Below are positions 57,764 through 64,000 of a stretch of DNA of 64,000 bases, piece after piece. Position 1 is the stretch's first letter, and every line of letters begins with the position of its first letter. The stretch covers positions 214,531 to 278,530 of the forward strand of contig JANQNF010000012.1 in NCBI GenBank assembly GCA_028279705.1, given 5' to 3'. Below the pieces are notes generated by a model that had not been told where the DNA came from, made no database searches, and saw only the letters and a list, made by a program, of their open reading frames with translations. Both the position numbers and the translations under genes were made by a program. Source of the stretch: an archaeon (GTDB taxonomy: Archaea; Aenigmatarchaeota; Aenigmatarchaeia; QMZP01; JAFGSV01).

Positions 57764-58314
57764 TTCCCTGGCTTTTCGTTTTTATCATCTTTCTTTTTCT
57801 CAAACTTGTTAAGCTTTTCCTTAAGCTCTATCATCCTCAGTTCCCTGCCAACAACAAGCTTGCTGAACTTTTCCAGTTCCTCGGTCTTTTTCTCAAGATC
57901 GGCTTTTGCTTTCTGGAGCTCCTCGTTCTTCTTGTCAAGGCTCCTCTCGGTAGATATGACGTTTGTGGAAGTGATTATCCCAGACAGCTTGCCGTTCTTT
58001 GTGACAGGGACCCTCTTTATGCGCTTGGACTCCATGATCTTTATGACGTCTTCTATAGTCTTGTCTTCTTCTACGGTAAGGACATCCCTGGTCATGATGT
58101 CCCCGGTTTTCATCTTGAGTGGGTCCTCCCCGGCAGCGACGATCTTTTTGAGTATGTCCCTCTCGGTTATCATGCCTACTATCTTGTCCCTCTCGGTTAT
58201 CACGATAGAACCGAGGCCGAGTTTTGCCATCATTTCAGAGGCCTCTTTTATGGTCACGCCGGGTCCGAGAGTTTTGACATCTTTTACCATCTCATCCTTT
58301 ACAATCAGTCCCAT
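57760..58314 (-). CDS. CBS-domain pair protein with C-terminal coiled coil
   Basis: This is a 184-residue protein. Two CBS motifs form one Bateman module: TLGPGVTIKEASEMMAKLGLGSIVI..DKIVGMITERDILKK (residues ~14-70) and MTRDVLTVEEDKTIEDVIKIM..RIKRVPVTKNGKLSGIITSTNV (~80-135), both described in parts. Residues ~135-184 are a charged coiled coil (LDKKNEELQKAKADLEKKTEEL). CBS pairs bind adenine nucleotides and act as energy sensors. The partner regulated here is not evident. Confidence 0.9.
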   Translation of the reverse strand: MGLIVKDEMVKDVKTLGPGVTIKEASEMMAKLGLGSIVITERDKIVGMITERDILKKIVAAGEDPLKMKTGDIMTRDVLTVEEDKTIEDVIKIMESKRIKRVPVTKNGKLSGIITSTNVISTERSLDKKNEELQKAKADLEKKTEELEKFSKLVVGRELRMIELKEKLNKFEKKKDDKNEKPGN

Positions 58315-58370
58315 GAATAAGATAGTGAATTGTACCCTTAAATGTGTATTTTAAGTCACTCAAACAACAT

Positions 58371-58393
58371 ACCATTTACAGAATGTAAATGGT
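58371..58393. promoter_or_regulatory. 9-bp inverted repeat between CBS and protease genes
   Basis: ACCATTTAC (58371-58379) and GTAAATGGT (58385-58393) are perfectly complementary around AGAAT. It lies 57 bases upstream of the CBS gene start (minus strand) and about 100 bases upstream of the protease start. It could be an operator in this divergent region; as RNA it would be a short weak hairpin, without a T-tract. Confidence 0.4.
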
Positions 58394-58494
58394 GCGCGTA
58401 AAATTTAACAATGCCTGGAAAAAATGGTAATCGCATTCACGTTTTTTACTCCCCCCCTTTATAAAAATTGCTGGTAAAACAAAAACGTGATTTT

Positions 58495-59481
58495 ATGCAG
58501 GCTTCTAAAAGACGCTTTATCGGAAATATGATAAAAATGGGCATGGGTATACCGTTTGCCCGTTACGCAAAGGCAGCCGAATATGTCACGGGAGCGGCTG
58601 ATGGGAATTATGCAGTCGATGACCATTACGATGTTGTAGGATCTATTACTTCTGATGACATAGGCGTTCTAGAAAGTGCATTGGACTCGCCTTACATGCC
58701 GGAAATAGACCCAAATGATGCAAAAATAACAACAGGAGAGGAATTCTTCCCGAAGATTTTGTACAGTTTAAGTTTCAAACAGGACGGTGAAAAAGGGAAG
58801 TACACTATACATCAATTTTCCAAGTCCGAAGCCGCGATGTTACGTAACGGCCTTTTCCTTACCGCGCATCATGCTTTTGAACCTTTCGATTCTGAAAACG
58901 ACGATTCGTATGTCGATTATAAGGTCATATATGATCCTAAAACGGGATTTTCTGGCAATGGCAGGGTCATAGCTTTCTCAGATATTTATGACATCGTTTT
59001 AGGAAAGGTGGACGTCCCGAGCGTAGTTTCAGAAATTCAGCCTAATATCGTGGTGCCGGCAAGCGATAAACACCCCCTTGATATGCTGTATATGGTGTCT
59101 TATGATAAACCTGAATATATAAAAGGCGGCCTTGTCAGGGAACTTGTTGAAAAAGGCCTTTTTCTTCCGGAAGAATCAGATTTCATGCCTCGCGACCTTT
59201 CCCCGCGTATAAATGTGGGAAAAAATCCGGCTGCTATAACAGGTCATATGAATGAATGGGAAAATTTGTTTTTGTGTGAGGGGAAATTGGGTATGTCCGG
59301 CTCCCCAGTGTACGACCTGCACAACAGACTTTCTGGAATTTTCACCTCAAACCGTGTTTCCGAGTTGGACACTGGCATGAAACTGAACATAGCGCAATAT
59401 ACGAAACCATCTAAGATACGCGGACTTTTTGAAAACGCGATTTCCAAGAACAGCAGCCGGCATACCAAGATCCATACCTGA
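58495..59481 (+). CDS. Trypsin-like serine protease fold protein with twin-arginine-like N-terminus
   Basis: This is a 328-residue protein. The N-terminus MQASKRRFIGNMIKMGMGI resembles a Tat signal (K-R-R-F-I-G), though the following hydrophobic stretch is short. The protease triad can be laid out as His in GLFLTAHHAFEPF, Asp in YDIVLGKVD, and Ser in GKLGMSGSPVYDL, with the G-x-S-G-S-P and the later SGIF strand as in chymotrypsin/HtrA-type peptidases. Residues between are long and unusual. It has no PDZ domain. An upstream in-frame TTG at 58468 would give a longer N-terminus. Peptidase activity is inferred. Confidence 0.72.
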   Translation: MQASKRRFIGNMIKMGMGIPFARYAKAAEYVTGAADGNYAVDDHYDVVGSITSDDIGVLESALDSPYMPEIDPNDAKITTGEEFFPKILYSLSFKQDGEKGKYTIHQFSKSEAAMLRNGLFLTAHHAFEPFDSENDDSYVDYKVIYDPKTGFSGNGRVIAFSDIYDIVLGKVDVPSVVSEIQPNIVVPASDKHPLDMLYMVSYDKPEYIKGGLVRELVEKGLFLPEESDFMPRDLSPRINVGKNPAAITGHMNEWENLFLCEGKLGMSGSPVYDLHNRLSGIFTSNRVSELDTGMKLNIAQYTKPSKIRGLFENAISKNSSRHTKIHT

Positions 59482-59520
59482 TAATCCGCAAGATTTTAAT
59501 ACTTACGTTCATTTCTTGTT

Positions 59521-60666
59521 ATGAAGTGCATAGTCGTCCACTATTCCGAGATAGGACTCAAGGGAAAGAACAGGGATTTCTTTGAGCGAAAGCTTGTATC
59601 CAACATAAAGGCAACGTTGAAGGACTTCGCTCCCATCGTGAAGAGGCTTTCCGGAAGGCTCATGATAGACTACGATCCCGACGACGAGAAAAAGATAAGG
59701 GAGAGGCTTGTCAGCGTCCCAGGGATAGCAAGCTTCTCGTTTGCAGAGCAGGCCGATAGGGACGTCGATGACATCAAGAAGGCGATTGATGAACTGTCCG
59801 GTGGTAAAGTCAAATCCTTTGCCATAAAGACGACCCGCGGCGACAAGAATTTCAAGTACGACTCGCAGGAACTAAACGTAATGCTTGGTGACTACGTCAA
59901 CGAAAAGTATGGCTGGAAGGTGGACCTCACAAAGCCTGACAGGACGTTCTTTGTCGAGATAACGTCCGGGGACGCGTTCGTCTACACCGAGAAGATACGC
60001 GGCATGGGCGGCCTCCCGGTAGGCTCAAGCGGCAGGCTGGTATCGCTACTTTCAGGGGGAATAGACAGTCCCGTTGCAGCGTTTGAGATGTTTAAGCGCG
60101 GCTGTCCCGTCACGTTCGTCCACTTCCACAACTGGTCTGCACAAAAGGACATAGTCAGGGACAAGGTGGAACGGATAGTCACGGTTTTGTCCCGCTACCA
60201 GCCGGAGAGCAGGCTGTATCTGGTGCCTTTCGAGGAACTCCAGAAGAGCCTGGTGGCTAGCGTTCCGTCTAAATACCGCATGATAGTCTACAGAAGGATA
60301 ATGTTTAGGATAGCACGGATGATAGCAGAAAAGGAGAAAGCGCTTGGTTTTGTTACAGGCGACTCCGTTGGACAGGTCGCATCGCAGACGCTGGAAAACC
60401 TCGGAGTTATTTACGACGCGGCAAAGCTTCCGGTGCTCACCCCGATGGCTGGGGCGAACAAGGACGACATAATAGCGAAGGCAAAAAGCATAGGAACCTA
60501 CGATATATCGACGCTTCCATACAGCGACTGCTGCTCGTTTCTCGTCGACAAGCATCCGGAAACAAAAGCGAGGCTTGAGGACATACAGAAGGTCGAGGTT
60601 GGGATAAAGGACATGGGCAAGCTGGTTAAAATCGCCGTGAAAAGATCAGAAGTGAAGAAATACTAA
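59521..60666 (+). CDS. thiI: tRNA 4-thiouridine synthase ThiI (no rhodanese domain)
   Basis: This is a 381-residue protein. The N-terminal ferredoxin-like plus THUMP part has HYSEIGLKGKNRDFFERKL and AIKTTRGDKNFKYDSQELN (both in parts), then VDLTKPDRTFFVEI. The PP-loop AANH domain has VSLLSGGIDSPVAAFEMFKRG, TFVHFHNW and VTGDSVGQVASQTLENL. A final CCSFLVDKHPETKARLEDIQ is typical. It ends without the rhodanese domain of E. coli ThiI, as in other archaea, so sulfur comes from another route. It modifies U8 of tRNA and may contribute to thiamine thiazole synthesis. A TATA-like TTTTAATACT lies about 25 bases upstream of the start. Confidence 0.94.
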   Translation: MKCIVVHYSEIGLKGKNRDFFERKLVSNIKATLKDFAPIVKRLSGRLMIDYDPDDEKKIRERLVSVPGIASFSFAEQADRDVDDIKKAIDELSGGKVKSFAIKTTRGDKNFKYDSQELNVMLGDYVNEKYGWKVDLTKPDRTFFVEITSGDAFVYTEKIRGMGGLPVGSSGRLVSLLSGGIDSPVAAFEMFKRGCPVTFVHFHNWSAQKDIVRDKVERIVTVLSRYQPESRLYLVPFEELQKSLVASVPSKYRMIVYRRIMFRIARMIAEKEKALGFVTGDSVGQVASQTLENLGVIYDAAKLPVLTPMAGANKDDIIAKAKSIGTYDISTLPYSDCCSFLVDKHPETKARLEDIQKVEVGIKDMGKLVKIAVKRSEVKKY

Positions 60667-60753
60667 TGACGCGGATTTCACACCATTTTCATGCCGCGTG
60701 CAGAAGAAGCGGACTTGGATAATTATTTAACATAGTTTGTACAAACCTCATAT

Positions 60754-63700
60754 ATGGACGGACGGTCGCCCATATTTTTCACCATCATAGCAGTGATTGT
60801 AGCGACACTATCGTCCGTTTCTTTCATTTCAATGACAGGATTTGTCACCTTTGAAGGAGCTACCCCCTCTGCTGGGTCAACCATAAGTTCGACAAGCGTC
60901 ACGGTAAATGCTACGGTTCCTCAGGTCCAGTGGCTCGAAAGCTTCATCTACACATGGTCAGGGACAAACTACACGATACTTAACAACTCACTGATACTCA
61001 TGATGAACTTTGATAACTTGAGCGTAATCGGAGAAAGTAATGGTAATGTCGTGGATCTTTCCGGGAATAACCACAACGGGACGGTAAGCGGGGCGACATT
61101 CACGGAAGCGGGAAAATACGGCGGTGCCTTCGGTTTTGATGGTAATGATTCGATTGCGGTAGAGAATGTTGATGATTTCAATATTAACGGTTTTTCAGTA
61201 AGTATGTGGATAGATGTCAATAATATTACCTTTTCTTCATTCAGGACCAAGAGACTTCATTCTTGTGCAATCACGGAAGAAAATAAGCTTTTTTGCTGGG
61301 GGTATAACAATGCAGAGCAAATAGGAGACGGAACTACAGAAGACAGTCTCTTTGCCATCCCGGTCTTCCAGTACTATAATTTTTCAAGAGTTTATCCAGG
61401 CACGTCCCATACATGTGGAGTACTTACAAACGGTTCCACTGTTTGCTGGGGAGACAATACTTATGGAACTCTGGGAAATGGCGTGACAGGTGGAACGAGT
61501 TCAACTCCAGTATTTGTCTCAGGAAACCAGAGCATTCTTTCTATGACAATGGGATACTATCATACATGCGGGCTGCTTCAGAATGGCTCTCTAGTATGCT
61601 GGGGAAGGGATAACTATGACCAATTGGGATGCGATAATTGTGGAGATAAGAACGTTCCTACTAATGTCTCTGGAAATTATAATTTCTCGCATGTCTCTGC
61701 AGGATACTATCATACATGTGGTGTACTTCAGAACGGTTCTGCATTATGCTGGGGAAGGAACAATGACGGTCAGGTAGGAGATAATTCCACTTCCACCAGA
61801 AGCGTCCCTACTACTGTCTTTGGAAACCACAGCTTTTATTCAATAGATGCAGGAATCTATCACACTTGCGCAGCCCTGACAAATGGCTCCTTGATGTGCT
61901 GGGGCGAAAATGACAAAGGGCAAATTGGGGACGGAACTACCACTATGAGAGAAATTCCTACGCCAGTATCAGGAAACTACAATTTTTCCTCCATTTCACT
62001 GGGACTATCTGCTTCAAGCTGCGGGGAATTGACAAATGGTTCCATGATGTGCTGGGGTGTCAACCAGTATAATAATTTTGGCGTCATTTCATCAAACTAT
62101 AACACTCCTTTGTTTTTAGACTCCTCCTATGTATTTGATTCATTCTACACGGGCTCTACTTACTTTTGCGGCCTCGATGGAGGAAATGTTTATTGTCTCG
62201 GTGAAGAAGGAAGATTGGGCATAGGTGCCCCAAGAGGAGTTAATTCACCATGGATGATTGATAATTCATATAGTTTTTCTTCAGTGCAGCATTCTAATTT
62301 TATGTCATGTGGACTACTTCAAAACGGTTCCACTGTTTGCTGGGGTTCAAACTTTAGAGGACAGAAAGGAAACCCTGAAGTCGTAACCTTAAACACACCA
62401 TCGTTTGTCAGTGGGGGTCATGCTTTCTCTGTTATTGGACTGGGTGTTTATCATGCTTGCGGACTTCTTCAAAATGGCTCTGCTGTCTGTTGGGGCAGCA
62501 ATGACAATGGGCAAATAGGAGATGGAACAGTCACAGAGAGAGGATCCCCTGTGTTTGTTTCAGGAACGTACAATTTCTCAGGTATATTTTCTGGAACTAC
62601 ATCCTATCATACCTGCGGACTGCTTCAGAATGGATCTGCATTATGCTGGGGGAGGAGCGATTATGGACAGGTCGGTAATGGCACCACCACGAGCATAATC
62701 TCTACCCCGGCATTCGTCTCCGGGAATTATAACTTTTCCTCTATGGCATTTGGGATTTCGCATACCTGCGGACTGCTTCAGAATGGTTCCCTTGTCTGCT
62801 GGGGAAGGGATAACTATGACCAATTGGGATGCGATAATTGCGGTGACAAGAGCATCCCTTCTGCAGTCTCCGGAAACCACAACTTTTCCCAGGTTTCTTC
62901 GGGTGCATATCACACCTGCGGACTGCTTCAGAATGGTTCTGCATTATGTTGGGGAAGGAATACTAATGGACAGGTAGGAGACGACTCTGTTACCACAAGA
63001 AGTGTTCCTACTAATGTCTTTGGTAACCATAATTTTTCTTCGATACTGGGGGGAGGCCTTTCATACACTTGCGGTTTGCTGATCAACGGATCTGCATTAT
63101 GCTGGGGAATCAATGATTTCGGACAACTTGGAAATGGAACTAGTGGAGGAGAGAGTGATATTCCTGCCAGTGTTATTGGAGATTATAACTTTACAATTGG
63201 CAGTACAGGAGTTTATGGCATCTGTGCAAAAACAACTGATTCAGAGTTTTACTGCTGGGGGAGAAACAATGCTAAACAGCTTGGTCCTTTCGAATACTCA
63301 AGAGAATACCTCACTCCTGTCTTTACGGGTCAGATATTTGGAAAGGAATCATCTTACTTTTCAGTGTATTCTTCTACGAACAAGAAAATAGCTCCCTGTT
63401 TTGGAGAAAGGTGTACGATTGAAACGGCCAATCAGGGCTGGAACCTGCTGACATTCGTATATCATGGCACGAGCAGCCAGAAGCTTTACTTGAATGGGGA
63501 AATGGTTTCTGAAAGCACGGACTTTTCCCCAATCTCTGATTCAAGGGACGATTTCGTGATTGGCAAGGGATTTGAAGGAAAAATGGACGAGCTCCGCGTG
63601 TACAACAGGTCGCTCTCCGCAGCAGAAGTCGCACAGCTCTACCGCTCAAACTTACGTAAAGTGAACGCAACTGACTGGAACTTCGAATCGACCCATACAA

Positions 63701-64000
63701 GCCTTTCGGACGCAAGCTACACCTTCGCAGTCCATGCAGAGGACACTGAAGGGAACAAGAGCTCTGCGGAAAGGACATTCACAGTGGACGCGGTACCCGA
63801 TCAAACACCCGATACTTCGACATACAGGGGAACGTCTTCATCATACACGATTTCTACGACAGTGGAAGAAAAATGGACCCACACGTACGAGGAGAGTGAC
63901 GTGGGCATAACAGAAAAGGAATCCGTGACTGTAGTTCTCCAGAAAAATGAGAGGTTAAAGCTCAACTTCACGGGAGCCGTTCACTACATTGGAATAACCG
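60754..64000 (+). CDS. Giant surface protein, 5' part: LamG-like domain interrupted by RCC1 repeats
   Basis: The frame opens at ATG 60754 and runs past the window end without a stop (1082 codons). Residues ~5-27 form a signal anchor (IFFTIIAVIVATLSSVSFIS). A LamG/concanavalin-like first half covers ~85-160 (LSGNNHNGTVSGATF; GKYGGAFGFDGNDSIAVENV; FSVSMWIDV). From ~166 to ~885 come 14 RCC1-type repeats of ~50 residues (H-T-C-G-L-L-x-N-G-S-x-x-C-W-G-x-N). The LamG second half then resumes (WNLLTFVYHGTSSQKLYLNGE; GKMDELRVYNRSLSAAEVAQLY). A new beta module follows. It is exported, with many N-x-S/T sequons and paired Cys in each repeat. A TATA-like ATTATTTAAC lies ~25 bases before the ATG. Confidence 0.85.
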   Translation, partial: MDGRSPIFFTIIAVIVATLSSVSFISMTGFVTFEGATPSAGSTISSTSVTVNATVPQVQWLESFIYTWSGTNYTILNNSLILMMNFDNLSVIGESNGNVVDLSGNNHNGTVSGATFTEAGKYGGAFGFDGNDSIAVENVDDFNINGFSVSMWIDVNNITFSSFRTKRLHSCAITEENKLFCWGYNNAEQIGDGTTEDSLFAIPVFQYYNFSRVYPGTSHTCGVLTNGSTVCWGDNTYGTLGNGVTGGTSSTPVFVSGNQSILSMTMGYYHTCGLLQNGSLVCWGRDNYDQLGCDNCGDKNVPTNVSGNYNFSHVSAGYYHTCGVLQNGSALCWGRNNDGQVGDNSTSTRSVPTTVFGNHSFYSIDAGIYHTCAALTNGSLMCWGENDKGQIGDGTTTMREIPTPVSGNYNFSSISLGLSASSCGELTNGSMMCWGVNQYNNFGVISSNYNTPLFLDSSYVFDSFYTGSTYFCGLDGGNVYCLGEEGRLGIGAPRGVNSPWMIDNSYSFSSVQHSNFMSCGLLQNGSTVCWGSNFRGQKGNPEVVTLNTPSFVSGGHAFSVIGLGVYHACGLLQNGSAVCWGSNDNGQIGDGTVTERGSPVFVSGTYNFSGIFSGTTSYHTCGLLQNGSALCWGRSDYGQVGNGTTTSIISTPAFVSGNYNFSSMAFGISHTCGLLQNGSLVCWGRDNYDQLGCDNCGDKSIPSAVSGNHNFSQVSSGAYHTCGLLQNGSALCWGRNTNGQVGDDSVTTRSVPTNVFGNHNFSSILGGGLSYTCGLLINGSALCWGINDFGQLGNGTSGGESDIPASVIGDYNFTIGSTGVYGICAKTTDSEFYCWGRNNAKQLGPFEYSREYLTPVFTGQIFGKESSYFSVYSSTNKKIAPCFGERCTIETANQGWNLLTFVYHGTSSQKLYLNGEMVSESTDFSPISDSRDDFVIGKGFEGKMDELRVYNRSLSAAEVAQLYRSNLRKVNATDWNFESTHTSLSDASYTFAVHAEDTEGNKSSAERTFTVDAVPDQTPDTSTYRGTSSSYTISTTVEEKWTHTYEESDVGITEKESVTVVLQKNERLKLNFTGAVHYIGIT
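61251..63400 (+). repeat. Fourteen ~150-bp RCC1-type coding repeats
   Basis: Fourteen copies, most close to 150 bp, each encode HTCGLLQNGSxxCWGRN-type units. Some are nearly identical at DNA level: the block around 61600-61640 recurs at 62800-62840, exactly 1200 bp (eight repeats) later, with a perfect match of about 40 bases. Repeats 3-4 and 11-12 are the closest pairs. The count of 14 would make two seven-bladed propellers. Confidence 0.85.

Noticed and set aside
61251..63400. Regular ~150-bp repeats as a CRISPR or satellite array
   Set aside because: The period is in phase with one open reading frame and encodes RCC1-type units; there are no unique spacers.

Overview
The window is an archaeal chromosome segment. 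The evidence is uL1, uL10 (P0), P1-type L12, uL11, eL18, uL13, uS9 and uS10, Spt5, SecE, FEN1, class I lysyl-tRNA synthetase, archaeal-type AlaRS, the Rqc2-like RqcH, TtuA/NcsA-type thiolase, TATA-like promoters, and tRNA genes with introns and no encoded CCA. The gene set (FtsZ, ScpA/ScpB, very large surface proteins, a bacterial-type LeuRS) fits a DPANN-like or other uncultured lineage. I infer that and cannot fix the phylum from sequence alone.

Layout. 1-807: end of trkH and trkA (K+ uptake). 855-4588: tRNA-Gly, an MNT/HEPN toxin-antitoxin cassette bounded by a duplicated tRNA-Gly 3' end, an eight-bladed PQQ-like propeller protein, a TrmB-type regulator and a coiled-coil protein. 4634-7364: intron-containing tRNA-Leu, then eL18-uL13-uS9, a free-standing LAGLIDADG gene and uS10. 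7559-19600: one 4013-codon surface protein built from carboxypeptidase-regulatory-like repeats, an eight-bladed PQQ-like propeller, a six-bladed Kelch propeller and a PGF-pre-PGF-like domain, with a C-terminal membrane anchor. 19629-22386: FEN1, small conserved proteins, DJ-1/PfpI. 22421-26608: tRNA-Gln with two introns, followed by a second MNT/HEPN module, a second paralogous propeller and an AAA ATPase, in AT-richer DNA with three related att-like repeats. 26776-28142: small genes. 28146-36580 (minus): FtsZ, SecE, Spt5, uL11, membrane coiled-coil protein, uL1, uL10, L12, AlaRS.

37479-40146 is a serine pathway operon (SerB, class V aminotransferase, SerA). 40133-49069 has a RelE-type toxin pair, an FKBP/SlyD isomerase, a flippase-like membrane protein, LeuRS, tRNA-Arg with intron, LysRS-I and acylphosphatase. 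49066-55247 (minus) runs scpA, a small membrane protein, scpB, a large secreted protein and rqcH. 55338-60666 holds small proteins, a GIY-YIG protein, a TtuA-like tRNA thiolase, a CBS protein, a trypsin-like protease with a twin-arginine-like start, and ThiI. 60754 to the end is the start of another giant surface protein in which 14 RCC1-like repeats interrupt a LamG-like domain.

The most interesting structure is the pair of paralogous loci (855-3300 and 22421-25122). Each has a tRNA gene, then a winged-helix nucleotidyltransferase plus HEPN pair flanked by direct repeats, then a cytosolic eight-bladed propeller with a conserved non-propeller C-terminal tail. The nucleotidyltransferase genes also share a conserved palindromic operator at their start codons. 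This suggests a tRNA-targeting cassette family whose toxin-antitoxin module is linked to a propeller protein.
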